Translations under genes and position numbers: made by a program
Shown: positions 7,732-15,847 of the stretch, piece after piece
Layout: the number at the start of each line of letters is the position of its first letter
Numbering within the stretch: position 1 is the stretch's first letter
The notes under the pieces: generated by a model
Database searches by the model: none
Told to the model about the DNA's origin: nothing
What the model saw: the letters and a program-made list of their open reading frames with translations, nothing else
Assembly: GCA_965653565.1 (NCBI GenBank)
Contig: CBFHAI010000076.1
Coordinates: forward strand, 1-17,855
Length of the DNA stretch: 17,855 bases
Source: JALCLA01 sp965653565
Lineage (GTDB): Bacteria; Pseudomonadota; Gammaproteobacteria; Xanthomonadales; Xanthomonadaceae
Reading direction: 5' to 3'

Positions 7732-8196
7732 TTAGCCGCGCTGCATTTCGCGGTGCGGGATGCCGTCTTCGAGGAATTCGTCGGAATCCACGACGAAGCC
7801 GTGCTTGCCGTAATAGCCGACCAGATGCGCCTGCGCGCCGATGCGCACCGGCGCGCCGGGCCACAGCGCGTCCAGGCGATCGAGCGCCACCCGCACCATT
7901 TCGTCGCCCAGGCCGCGGCCGCGGAAGGCCGGCGCCGTCACCACGCGGCCGAAGCTGGCGTGCGGAAAACTGAGACCGGCCGGCAGCAGGCGCAGATAGG
8001 CCGCCAGGACGCCGTTCGCATCGCGGCCGCACAGGTGGCGGGCTTCGGGGTGACGGTCCTTGTCGTCGAGGTCGAGGTAGGGGCAGTTCTGTTCGACGAC
8101 GAAGACTTCGCTGCGCAGGCGCAGCAGGTCGTAGAGTTCGTCGACGCTCAGTTCGGCGAAGCGTTTGAGTTGCCAGTGCAGCGGGGTGTCGGTCAT
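7732..8196 (-). CDS. elaA: ElaA-type GNAT N-acetyltransferase
   Basis: This 154-residue protein is a single GNAT domain using acetyl-CoA. The ElaA subgroup is recognisable from the N-terminal LYDLLRLRSEVFVVEQNCPY followed by LDLDDKD, and the acetyl-CoA pyrophosphate loop appears as RGRGLG at residues 92-97. The C-terminal YYGKHGFVVDSDEFLEDGIPH segment is also typical. The acceptor substrate of ElaA proteins is not established. The gene is monocistronic by layout: it diverges from ubiE across 77 bases and converges on the membrane-protein gene. I see no strong ribosome site before the ATG at 8196. Confidence 0.92.
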   Translation of the reverse strand: MTDTPLHWQLKRFAELSVDELYDLLRLRSEVFVVEQNCPYLDLDDKDRHPEARHLCGRDANGVLAAYLRLLPAGLSFPHASFGRVVTAPAFRGRGLGDEMVRVALDRLDALWPGAPVRIGAQAHLVGYYGKHGFVVDSDEFLEDGIPHREMQRG

Positions 8197-8258
8197 CCGG
8201 CGATCTTGCCGAGGCTGGCCGGCGCTGCCAAGCCTGCGCGCGAAGCCCGCACCGCCGG

Positions 8259-8267
8259 TGCGATAAT
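8259..8267 (+). promoter_or_regulatory. Candidate extended -10 promoter of ubiE
   Basis: TGCGATAAT forms an extended -10 element (TGn plus GATAAT), with exactly six bases between the hexamer and the ubiE ATG at 8274. A start site at the usual distance would coincide with the start codon, giving a leaderless mRNA. The absence of a ribosome binding site fits this. Confidence 0.5.
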
Positions 8268-8273
8268 CGCCGC

Positions 8274-9035
8274 ATGACCGACAAGCCCGATTCCGCCGCC
8301 ACCACCCACTTCGGCTATCGCGAAGTGCCCGTCGCCGAAAAGCAGAAGCTGGTCGGCCGCGTGTTTTCCTCGGTGGCGCAGAAATACGATCTGATGAACG
8401 ACCTGATGTCGTTCGGCATCCATCGCTTGTGGAAGCGCTATTTCGTGGCGACCGCCGGCGCGCGCCGCGGCGACCGCGTGCTCGATCTGGCCGGCGGCAC
8501 CGGCGATATCGCCGCGCTGCTGCGCGAACGCGTCGGCGACGACGGCGACGTGGTGATCGGCGACATCAACGCCGAAATGCTGCGCGTCGGCCGCGACCGC
8601 CTCACCGATCGCGGCCTGGTGCGCGGCGTCGACTATCTGCAACTCAACGCCGAGGCGCTGCCGTTCCCCGACGCCTGCTTCGACCTGGTCACCATCGCCT
8701 TCGGCCTGCGCAACGTCACCGACAAACAGGCCGCGCTCGACGAAATGCACCGCGTGCTCAAGATCGGCGGCCGCGCCCTGGTGCTCGAATTTTCGCGCGT
8801 GCAGGCCGCGCCCCTGCGGCCGCTGTACGACTTCCACTCCTTCCAGGTGCTGCCGCGCCTGGGCCGTCTGTTCGCCGGCGACCCGCAGTCGTACCGCTAC
8901 CTCGCCGAATCCATCCGCCAACACCCGCCGCAGGAAGAACTGCGCGTCATGATGGAAAAAGCCGGCTTCGCCCGCTGCGATTTCCGCAACCTGTCGTCGG
9001 GCATCGTGGCGATCCATTCGGGGTATCGCGTCTAG
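8274..9035 (+). CDS. ubiE: UbiE/MenG quinone C-methyltransferase
   Basis: This 253-residue SAM-dependent methyltransferase carries out the C-methylation step of ubiquinone synthesis and, in organisms that make it, of menaquinone. It acts in the cytoplasm on membrane-bound quinone precursors. Family signatures are intact: YDLMNDLMSFGIHRLWKR at about residues 38-55, the SAM-binding motif VLDLAGGTGDIA at 69-80, FGLRNV, and RVLKIGGRALVLEFS. The protein ends with the typical SGIVAIHSGYRV. The start fits an extended -10 element six bases upstream. Downstream lie 257 bases without a gene and then a gene of different composition, so ubiE is probably transcribed alone. Confidence 0.97.
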   Translation: MTDKPDSAATTHFGYREVPVAEKQKLVGRVFSSVAQKYDLMNDLMSFGIHRLWKRYFVATAGARRGDRVLDLAGGTGDIAALLRERVGDDGDVVIGDINAEMLRVGRDRLTDRGLVRGVDYLQLNAEALPFPDACFDLVTIAFGLRNVTDKQAALDEMHRVLKIGGRALVLEFSRVQAAPLRPLYDFHSFQVLPRLGRLFAGDPQSYRYLAESIRQHPPQEELRVMMEKAGFARCDFRNLSSGIVAIHSGYRV

Positions 9036-9292
9036 GGCGCACCAAGATCGAGTTTTCCGTCGTATCGCTGATCGCCGCGATAGCGAGAAGTCCCTGCGCC
9101 GGTTCTTACTTGAGGACGAAGTGCCCCGTTTGATTCTCTAGGGGCGTGCAGGCGTGCATCGGGCTCCGTCGACGGGTGGCGTATCGCGCCGCCGACGTCG
9201 GTATCGCAAGTCTGTGTCCAATTGCGTGCCGTTATCCGTACTGCGGTGCTCGCGAAGCAGGCCACCGCCGGCCTGCTGATACGTAGCGAACC
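9036..9292. other. Intergenic region between ubiE and the thioredoxin-fold gene
   Basis: No gene is supported here. A bulged hairpin follows shortly after the ubiE stop (CGCT, ATCG / CGAT, AGCG around 9066-9085) without a T-run. A perfect 7-bp stem, GCAGGCC (9257-9263) with GGCCTGC (9270-9276), lies 16 bases before the next ATG and could fold in its leader. I could not identify a convincing promoter. Confidence 0.45.
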
Positions 9293-10873
9293 ATGGAAAC
9301 TCGCTGGAAATATTTCGCCGCTGCGTTGGTTCTCGCGGTGCAGTGCGATGTCGCGTCTGCCCGTGCCGCTCAGCCGCTCTCCGAGGACGGCATCTCGTGG
9401 ACAACGCTAGCGAAAGCGCAAGCCGATTCGCCGCGTAAAAAACCCTTGCTCGTCTATTTCGGCGCCGAGTGGTGCGAGCCCTGCAAAGTCCTGAGCACGA
9501 CGGTATTCAACCAAGCCGACATCAAGCGGGCACTGGGGAATTTCGACCTGGCTTATGTGGATGGCGACGCCGCGGGTACGCCCGAGATCATGGAGCGATT
9601 GAAGGTGGTTGTTTTTCCCACCCTGCTGATGCTGGGCCCGGACGATGCCGAGCTGGATCGTTTCGTCGGGTCCGCCGAAAAGTCCGAGGTGTTGAAGTTT
9701 CTGGGGCTTGCCGCGGGCGATGCGAGCCCGATGGCGTTGGCGATGAGTCTGTCGCCGGATTCCAAGCTCGACCCGGAAGAGTGGAGCCGACTGGCGCAGT
9801 TGAATCTCGCCGAAACCGGGGCCGCCGAGTATTTTGGCGAGGCCGCCATCGCGGACAGATCCCGCCTGCGGGAGAAACTCGAGTTGGCCCGTACCCTGTT
9901 GGATCAGGCAAATCCCGCGCCCGCCGCTGCGGTAGCCGCTCGCGTGCGGCTCAAGTCGCTAGTGGTCGATTCGGTCTCCGAAAAGCCCGAGGCTTTCCTT
10001 GCTGCGCATCGGAAGAATCTCGACGCGATTCTGGCTGACGCCGAGATTGGTGCGATCTGCCTGAACGATTTGCTCTATGGCAGCGAGCCGGCTTTCGCCT
10101 ACCTCTATCCGGATGACGGGGAAGAAAAGCAGGCCGCTGCGCGACGTTTTCTCGTTGCATTCAGCGCAATGCACGATCGCGCCGACGTATCGGATCCTGC
10201 GAAGCTGGAAATCCTCGCCGCCCAGCTTCCGATGCTTCCGTTTGCGGAAAACGTGGATGCAGGCAAGACAAGAATTGCCGAACGTACCGAAGCGGTACTC
10301 GCCGCCGCTGAAACGACCGAACAGCGATTGGCCGTGACTAAGATGGCTGCTCGCCTGTTACGAAAGGCCGGACGCGAACTTCGTGCTGAGGCAGTAATTC
10401 GCGAAGCACTCGCGCAGTCGCCGGATTCGTATCACTTGACGGCACTGCTGTCTGACTACGCAAGGTTGCGCGGAGACTCGGAGGCTGCCGTCGCCTTCAG
10501 CGAGTCAGCTTTCCGGTCGTCCCTGCAAACCACCAACGGGATGGGCTACGGAAGCGGTTGGGTCGATGCGCTCATCACCGCAGATCCGAAGAACGTGGAG
10601 GAAATCACTCGCGCTGCGAGCGAGATAATCGACCTTGCCGCCAAATCGGGTGAGGCGTTTCAGGGATTCAACCGGCTCACCATTGAATCGATGTCCACCC
10701 AGCTGGGCGCCTGGATGAGTGAAGGCGAAAAGCCGGCTGCTTCCGCTGCACCCGTGATTTCTGCGAAGTTCGAGCAGCTTTGCAAGCTTCTTTCCGAAGA
10801 TGATCGGCAAGCCAAGGTATGCAAGGAAACCGAGATGCTCTTGTCCGGAAAGAAAGAAATTCGCTCCAGCTGA
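9293..10873 (+). CDS. Exported thioredoxin-fold protein with long helical tail
   Basis: The 526-residue product starts with a signal peptide (about residues 1-25, cleavage near ASARA). A thioredoxin-fold domain follows at about 35-140, with the redox motif WCEPCK (Cys61 and Cys64) and the cis-proline VFPT (Pro109). This resembles the C-terminal domain of DsbD or thioredoxin_7 proteins, suggesting a periplasmic disulfide reductase or exchange role. The remaining 380 residues are mostly helical; residues around 345-410 look like TPR repeats (RAEAVIREALAQSPDSY, then GDSEAAVAFSESAF). I do not know a characterised protein with this exact layout. Sampled 60-base lines hold about 35-38 G/C against 48 in ubiE, so the gene may have been acquired. 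The ATG at 9293 has only a weak ribosome site. Confidence 0.85.
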   Translation: METRWKYFAAALVLAVQCDVASARAAQPLSEDGISWTTLAKAQADSPRKKPLLVYFGAEWCEPCKVLSTTVFNQADIKRALGNFDLAYVDGDAAGTPEIMERLKVVVFPTLLMLGPDDAELDRFVGSAEKSEVLKFLGLAAGDASPMALAMSLSPDSKLDPEEWSRLAQLNLAETGAAEYFGEAAIADRSRLREKLELARTLLDQANPAPAAAVAARVRLKSLVVDSVSEKPEAFLAAHRKNLDAILADAEIGAICLNDLLYGSEPAFAYLYPDDGEEKQAAARRFLVAFSAMHDRADVSDPAKLEILAAQLPMLPFAENVDAGKTRIAERTEAVLAAAETTEQRLAVTKMAARLLRKAGRELRAEAVIREALAQSPDSYHLTALLSDYARLRGDSEAAVAFSESAFRSSLQTTNGMGYGSGWVDALITADPKNVEEITRAASEIIDLAAKSGEAFQGFNRLTIESMSTQLGAWMSEGEKPAASAAPVISAKFEQLCKLLSEDDRQAKVCKETEMLLSGKKEIRSS

Positions 10874-11091
10874 TCCACCGTAAACACGAGGGATTCGACG
10901 GCTTCATCGCCTGCACAATCCCAGCGTTCGCTGGGCCGGCAGACGCGGCGCCGGCCCGGCCCTGGTCCCGGTAGCGGGTCGGCGCTGCAGGTGGAAATGG
11001 CCTGTCCTGTGGGGCGGGCCGGCGGCTACAGGCAAAACTGCTGAAAACGGCGCGGCGGCGGAGGTGCCCGCAGCTTCGCCCGGCCGCTCTT
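10874..11091. other. Intergenic region upstream of gspC with hairpins
   Basis: No gene is supported. CCCAGCG (10920-10926) pairs exactly with CGCTGGG (10929-10935), and GCCGGC is repeated at 10935-10940 and 10950-10955 as a self-complementary pair. These could form a compact structure after the thioredoxin-fold gene and may end its transcript, but no T-run follows. GC content rises sharply here from the level in the gene before it. Confidence 0.45.
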
Positions 11092-11100
11092 TGCTACAGT
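11092..11100 (+). promoter_or_regulatory. Candidate extended -10 promoter of the gspCDE operon
   Basis: TGCTACAGT has the TGn extension and a TACAGT hexamer, 29 bases before the gspC ATG at 11130, predicting a leader of about 22 bases. The -35 position is GC-rich and not recognisable. Confidence 0.45.
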
Positions 11101-11129
11101 GCGCCCGGTCACTGCCGCTGTGCCCCCGC

Positions 11130-12056
11130 ATGCTCGACGCCCTGAATTCTCCCGCTTTCGGACTGAAGTCCGCGCTGATGGCGCGGGTCGCGCTGGCGGC
11201 TGCGCTGGTGCTGGCGTTGCTGGCCGGGGCGCGGGTGGCGCTGTTGCTGGTGGCCGGGCCGCCGATCGAATCGGTGCCGCCGGTGACGCTCGACGCCGCG
11301 CAGCAGACTGGCCCGGCGCCGGCGCAGTCGGTCGCCAACTGGCATCTGTTCGGCAATGCCAGCGGGCCGATCGATCTGGCCGCGCTGGCGCAGGCCGCGC
11401 CCGAAACCGTGCTCAAACTGGTGCTGCGCGGCACGCTGAACGAGAACGCGCCCGAGGGCGGGGTGGCGATCATCGCCGACGAAACCGGTGCCGATCGCGC
11501 TTATCGCGTCGGCGATACGCTGCCCGGCGATGCGCGGCTCGAAGGCATCTACGCCGGTCGCGTGCTGCTCAGCCGCGCCGGCGTCAACGAATCGCTGACG
11601 CTGCCGCGCGACGGTGTCGATGCGCCGGCCGCGCCGCGCGCCTTGCCGGGCGCGACCCGTTCGCCCGCCGGTGCATCTGCCCGTCCATCCAACCTCCCCG
11701 GCAGCGCGCAACCGGCGCCGTTCGTGATGCCTTCCCTGGCGCCCGGTGGGCCCAGCCTGGAAAGCCTGCGTGCGGCCACCGGCACCGATCCGATGGAACT
11801 GGCCAAGCAGGTGCAGATTTTCCCGGTGATCGAAAACGGCCGCATGGCCGGCGTGCGGCTGTCGGTCGGCCGCGATTCGGACCTGCTCGCGCGCGCCGGG
11901 CTGCAACCGTCCGACCTGATCACCGCCGTCAACGGCATTCCGCTCGACGGCCCGCAGCGCCAATCGGAATTGATGAATTCCCTGCGCGATGCGCGCCAAG
12001 TGCAGGTCACCGTGCGCCGCGACGGCAAAGACATGCAGCTCACGCTCGGGCTGTAG
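11130..12056 (+). CDS. gspC: GspC, type II secretion inner-membrane linker
   Basis: GspC links the inner-membrane platform to the outer-membrane secretin and helps select substrates. The 308-residue product has a short cytoplasmic N terminus, one membrane helix at about residues 17-42, and the homology region beginning at WHLFG (71-75) and running through LKLVLRGTLNENAPEGGVAI to about 158. An Ala/Pro linker follows to about 215, then a C-terminal PDZ domain (about 222-306, with GLQPSDLITAVNGIPLD). This domain order is diagnostic. The ATG at 11130 is preferred over an upstream in-frame ATG at 11064, which precedes the likely promoter. gspD starts 22 bases downstream. Confidence 0.93.
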   Translation: MLDALNSPAFGLKSALMARVALAAALVLALLAGARVALLLVAGPPIESVPPVTLDAAQQTGPAPAQSVANWHLFGNASGPIDLAALAQAAPETVLKLVLRGTLNENAPEGGVAIIADETGADRAYRVGDTLPGDARLEGIYAGRVLLSRAGVNESLTLPRDGVDAPAAPRALPGATRSPAGASARPSNLPGSAQPAPFVMPSLAPGGPSLESLRAATGTDPMELAKQVQIFPVIENGRMAGVRLSVGRDSDLLARAGLQPSDLITAVNGIPLDGPQRQSELMNSLRDARQVQVTVRRDGKDMQLTLGL

Positions 12057-12078
12057 CGCAACACCACGAACATACGAA

Positions 12079-14247
12079 ATGAAGAAACCCATGCCCCGAC
12101 TGTCCCCGCTGATTCTCTCTGCGCTGCTTGCGGCGCCGCTGGCCGCGCAAACGCCGGTGAGCATTCCCGATCCGGCCGCCGCCGCGCGCGTGTCGGGCGA
12201 GGCGCCGCCGGCGAGCGCGCCGGCGCCCGGTGGCACGCACACGTTGAATCTGAAAGCGGCCGACATCGGCGTGCTGATCGAAACCGTCAGCGAGATCACC
12301 GGCAAGAGCTTCATCGTCGATCCGCGTGTGGAAGGCCGCGTCACGGTGATTTCGACGCAGCCGCAGGACGCGGCCGAAATCTACGAGACCTTCCTGTCGG
12401 TGCTGCGCGTGCATGGCTTCGCCGCGATTTCCGCCGGCGGGATGGTGAAGATCGTGCCCGACACGATCGCCGCGCAGGACGGCAGCGTCGGCAACGGCGG
12501 CGGCGGGCCGGATGCGCTGGTCACGCGCATCATCGATCTGAATCACGTTTCGGCCGCGGAAATGGCGCAATTGCTGCGGCCGCTGGCGCCGCAGCAGGCC
12601 AACCTGGTCGCGCATCCGGGCAGCAACACGCTGGTGATCACCGATCGTGCCGGCAATGTCGAGCGCCTGATGGCGCTGGTGCGGCGCATCGATACGGCGT
12701 CCGATGCCGATGTCGAAGTGATCGCGCTGCGTCACGCCAGTGCAGCTGAAGTGGCGCGCACGCTCACCTCGCTCGAAGCCAGCAACGCGCCGGCCGTCGG
12801 CGCGGGCGCGGCGCAGAAGATGATCGCCGACGATCGCACCAACTCGATCTTGCTGTCGGGCGATCGCGGCCAGCGCTTGCGCATGCGTTCGCTGATCGCG
12901 CATCTCGATACGCCGCTCGATGGCGGCGAGAACACCCAAGTGGTGTATTTGCGCTATGCGAAGGCGGCGGATTTGGTGCCAATCCTCGATAGCGTGGCCG
13001 GCACGCTCACTGGCGCGGTGCCGGCAGCCGAGGGTCAGGCCGCTGGCGCCAAAACCGCCACCATCCAGACCCACGAGGAAACCAATGCGCTGATCATCAC
13101 CGCCTCGCCGGCGGTCTTCCGCGAACTGTCCGCGGTGATCCGCCAACTCGACATCCGCCGGGCGCAGGTGCTGGTGGAAGCCGTGATCGCCGAAGTGACC
13201 GACGATCTGGCCGACGAGATCGGCGTGCAGTGGCAGAGCACGAGTTACGATGGTGGCCCCAACGACACGGGCATCATCGGCGGCACGAATTTTCCGACCG
13301 GTGCCGCCGGCGCCGGCGGCATCATTGGTGCGCTCACCAATCCTTTGAGCACGCTCAACGGCAGCGGCGGTCTGAATCTGGGCTACGTCGGGGGCCGCAT
13401 CACGATTCCCAACCCCACCGGTTCGGGTGAAATCACGGTGTTCCAGATCGGCGCGCTGGTGAAAGCGCTGCGCGGCGACGGTCGTGCCAATGTGTTGTCG
13501 AATCCCTCGGTGGTGACGCTCGATCACACGGAAGCCGAGTTCAAGGTCGTGCAGGAGGTGCCCTTCCTCACCGGCCAATACACCAACACCTCCACCGGCG
13601 GCGGCACCAACCAGCCGACCAATCCCTTCCAGACCATCGAGCGCGAGGACGTGGGCATCATCCTCACCGTGACGCCGCACATCAACGAAGGCGACAGCGT
13701 GCGGCTCGACCTCAAGCAGGAAGTGTCCGCGCTTGCGCAAAGCGTCACCGGTGCGGCCGACCTGATCACCAACAAACGCGAACTTACCACCAGTGTGCTG
13801 GTGCCCGACGGTGGCATGCTGGTGCTGGGCGGGTTGAGTTCGGAAGAAGCCAGCCAGAACGTGCAGGGCGTGCCGGGCCTGAGCCGCATCCCGCTGCTCG
13901 GCAACCTGTTCAAATCGCGCCGCGCCACCAAGTCCAAGCGCACGCTGATGGTGTTCCTGCGGCCGATCATCTTGCGCGATGCAGCCACCGAAGCTTCGGT
14001 GTCGAACGAGAAATATAACTTCCTGCGCGCCGAACAGCTCGAGATGCGCGCCAACCGCGAACTGCGTTACCGCGACCTGCAGCCGGTGCTGCCGCCGCTA
14101 GAAACGCAGCCGCCGGTGATGCGCTCGGACGACACCATGGAACGCGATCTGATGAGCACCCCGCCGCCCCCGCCGCTGCCGGAAAGGGTCACCGAGCCTG
14201 CGACCGACGGCGACGGCTTCGAAACGCGCCAGCCGCGTGGCGACTGA
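12079..14247 (+). CDS. gspD: GspD, type II secretion outer-membrane secretin
   Basis: GspD multimers form the outer-membrane channel of the type II system. The 722-residue product has a signal peptide ending near APLAAQ without a lipobox cysteine. The N0 domain follows (about residues 53-120, starting TLNLKAADIGVLIETVSEITG), then repeated N1-N3 domains to about 370. The secretin domain includes VLVEAVIAEV, LSNPSVVTLD and the closing VPGLSRIPLLGNLFKSR signature. A Gly/Thr-rich insertion near the VPFLTGQY motif is typical of secretin gates. The tail is Pro-rich with a run of five prolines and no obvious pilotin-binding sequence, so targeting to the outer membrane is unclear. A second Met four codons in is an alternative start. 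The end overlaps gspE by 11 bases. Confidence 0.95.
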   Translation: MKKPMPRLSPLILSALLAAPLAAQTPVSIPDPAAAARVSGEAPPASAPAPGGTHTLNLKAADIGVLIETVSEITGKSFIVDPRVEGRVTVISTQPQDAAEIYETFLSVLRVHGFAAISAGGMVKIVPDTIAAQDGSVGNGGGGPDALVTRIIDLNHVSAAEMAQLLRPLAPQQANLVAHPGSNTLVITDRAGNVERLMALVRRIDTASDADVEVIALRHASAAEVARTLTSLEASNAPAVGAGAAQKMIADDRTNSILLSGDRGQRLRMRSLIAHLDTPLDGGENTQVVYLRYAKAADLVPILDSVAGTLTGAVPAAEGQAAGAKTATIQTHEETNALIITASPAVFRELSAVIRQLDIRRAQVLVEAVIAEVTDDLADEIGVQWQSTSYDGGPNDTGIIGGTNFPTGAAGAGGIIGALTNPLSTLNGSGGLNLGYVGGRITIPNPTGSGEITVFQIGALVKALRGDGRANVLSNPSVVTLDHTEAEFKVVQEVPFLTGQYTNTSTGGGTNQPTNPFQTIEREDVGIILTVTPHINEGDSVRLDLKQEVSALAQSVTGAADLITNKRELTTSVLVPDGGMLVLGGLSSEEASQNVQGVPGLSRIPLLGNLFKSRRATKSKRTLMVFLRPIILRDAATEASVSNEKYNFLRAEQLEMRANRELRYRDLQPVLPPLETQPPVMRSDDTMERDLMSTPPPPPLPERVTEPATDGDGFETRQPRGD

Positions 14248-15736
14248 CGTTTCCGCAACACGCGCGCAGCCGGCGCGCCCGAGCTTCGGCTTCGCGCGCC
14301 GCAACGGCGCGACCATCGTAGCGTGGAGCGAGCACGGCGCAACCGTGGCGCATCGCGTCGGTGTCAAACCCGAGATCATCGCGGAACTGCGCCGCCACTG
14401 CGGCACACCGCTGAAACTCGAAGCGCACGAGCCGACCGCATTCGACCGCCTGTTGCGCGACCTGTACGAAGGCGGCACCGACGACGCGCAGGCGATGGTC
14501 GCCGACTTCGACGGCAACCTCGATCTGAACCAGCTCGCCGACGCGCTGCCCGAGCCTACCGATCTGCTCGAAAGCGACGACGACGCGCCGATCATCCGTC
14601 TCATCAACGCGCTGCTGACGCAGGCGGTGAAAGAGAACGCGTCCGACATCCACATCGAACCATTCGAGAATCGCCTCGTGGTGCGCTATCGCGTCGATGG
14701 CGTGCTGCGCGAAGTCCTGAGTCCGCAGAAGGCCGTCGCGCAAGCGGTGGTGAGCCGCATCAAGGTGATGGCGAAACTCGACATCGCCGAGAAGCGGCTG
14801 CCGCAGGATGGACGCATCGGTTTGCGCATCGCCGGCCGTCCGGTCGATGTGCGCGTGAGCACGATCCCGGCCGGCCACGGCGAACGCGTCGTGCTGCGCC
14901 TGCTCGACAAACAGGCCGGCCGCCTCGACCTCACGCAGCTCGGCATGCAGGCGCCGATGCGCGATCAGATCGACGCGCTGATCCACCGCCCGCACGGCAT
15001 CGTGCTGGTCACCGGCCCCACCGGCAGCGGCAAGACGACGACCCTGTACGCCGCGCTCACGCGCCTGAACGACGCGACCCGCAACATCCTCACCGTCGAA
15101 GACCCGATCGAGTACTACCTCGACGGCGTCGGCCAGACCCAGGTCAACCCGAAGGTGGAAATGACCTTCGCACGCGGCCTGCGCGCGATCCTGCGCCAGG
15201 ATCCGGACGTCGTGATGGTGGGCGAAATCCGCGACCTGGAAACGGCCGAGATCGCTGTGCAGGCGTCGCTGACCGGCCATCTGGTGCTGTCGACGCTGCA
15301 CACCAACAGCGCGGTCGGCGCCGCGACGCGCCTGCGCGACATGGGGATCGAGCCGTTCCTGCTGTCGTCGTCGCTGCTCGGCGTGCTGGCGCAGCGCCTG
15401 GTGCGCGTGCTCGACCCTGCCACCCGCGAGGCCTACACCCCGACCGAAGCCGAATGCGCGGCCTTCGGCCGTCCGTTCGACCCGGCCCTGAAGTTCTACC
15501 GCCCCAACGCTGCCGCCTCCGGCCGCAACGCCGGCTACAAAGGCCGCACCGGCGTCTACGAACTGGTGCTCGTCGACGACACCCTGCGCCGCCTGATCCA
15601 CGACGGCGCCGGCGAGCACGACCTTATCGCGGCCGCCCGCAAACGCACCCCGTCGATCCTCGACGACGGCTGGGACAAGGTGGTTGCGGGTGTCACGTCG
15701 GTGGATGAGGTGCTGCGCGTGACCCGCGACGACTGA
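14237..15736 (+). CDS. gspE: GspE, type II secretion ATPase lacking the zinc module
   Basis: GspE is the cytoplasmic hexameric ATPase that drives pseudopilus assembly. The 499-residue product has an N1E-type N-terminal domain, then a catalytic core with Walker A GPTGSGKT (260-267), the Asp box around TVEDPIEY (286-293), Walker B DVVMVGEIRD (324-333, with Glu330) and the His box GHLVLSTLHTNS. The C-terminal GYKGRTGVYEL block confirms the family. The four cysteines that usually form the zinc module between these blocks are missing: residues 393, 396, 426 and 429 are Asp, Thr, Ala and Gly. The protein has only two cysteines in total (55 and 407). The GTG start lies inside gspD with an 11-base overlap, indicating coupled translation. 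A PilB-type ATPase is unlikely given the gspC-gspD neighbours. Confidence 0.95.
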   Translation: MATDVSATRAQPARPSFGFARRNGATIVAWSEHGATVAHRVGVKPEIIAELRRHCGTPLKLEAHEPTAFDRLLRDLYEGGTDDAQAMVADFDGNLDLNQLADALPEPTDLLESDDDAPIIRLINALLTQAVKENASDIHIEPFENRLVVRYRVDGVLREVLSPQKAVAQAVVSRIKVMAKLDIAEKRLPQDGRIGLRIAGRPVDVRVSTIPAGHGERVVLRLLDKQAGRLDLTQLGMQAPMRDQIDALIHRPHGIVLVTGPTGSGKTTTLYAALTRLNDATRNILTVEDPIEYYLDGVGQTQVNPKVEMTFARGLRAILRQDPDVVMVGEIRDLETAEIAVQASLTGHLVLSTLHTNSAVGAATRLRDMGIEPFLLSSSLLGVLAQRLVRVLDPATREAYTPTEAECAAFGRPFDPALKFYRPNAAASGRNAGYKGRTGVYELVLVDDTLRRLIHDGAGEHDLIAAARKRTPSILDDGWDKVVAGVTSVDEVLRVTRDD

Positions 15737-15747
15737 TCGTTGCCGAT

Positions 15748-15767
15748 TCCAGGCGCCTCCGCCTGGA
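15748..15767 (+). terminator. Terminator-like hairpin after gspE
   Basis: TCCAGGCG (15748-15755) pairs perfectly with CGCCTGGA (15760-15767) around a CCTC loop, 12 bases after the gspE stop codon. No T-run follows on the + strand, so a full intrinsic terminator is not shown; partial termination or mRNA 3'-end protection is possible. It separates gspE from the repeat-protein gene. Confidence 0.5.
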
Positions 15768-15836
15768 GTGCAAAAACTTGTTTCTCCGTGTCCGCAATTG
15801 GTTGCTCAGCCGTACGGCGAAGGCAAAACCCAACGC

Positions 15837-15840
15837 GGAG
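15837..15840 (+). promoter_or_regulatory. Ribosome binding site GGAG deciding the start at 15848
   Basis: GGAG lies seven bases before the GTG at 15848 and is the only good ribosome site in this frame upstream of the signal peptide. The frame is open back to the gspE stop, so this site is what fixes the start. Confidence 0.7.
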
Positions 15841-15847
15841 AACAGTC

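Noticed and set aside
7724..7732. A bidirectional terminator between the convergent genes ending at 7724 and 7732.
   Set aside because: Only seven bases separate the stop codons and no T-run hairpin is visible.
12040..13740. A 566-codon minus-strand frame opposite gspD.
   Set aside because: The His/Arg-rich composition is typical of antisense frames in high-GC genes, and gspD is unambiguous on the + strand.
15737..15847. The gspE frame stays open after its TGA stop and runs straight into the repeat-protein frame, suggesting a readthrough fusion.
   Set aside because: A 37-codon stretch without a stop is expected by chance in DNA this GC-rich. A hairpin lies in the gap, and the repeat protein has its own ribosome site and signal peptide.
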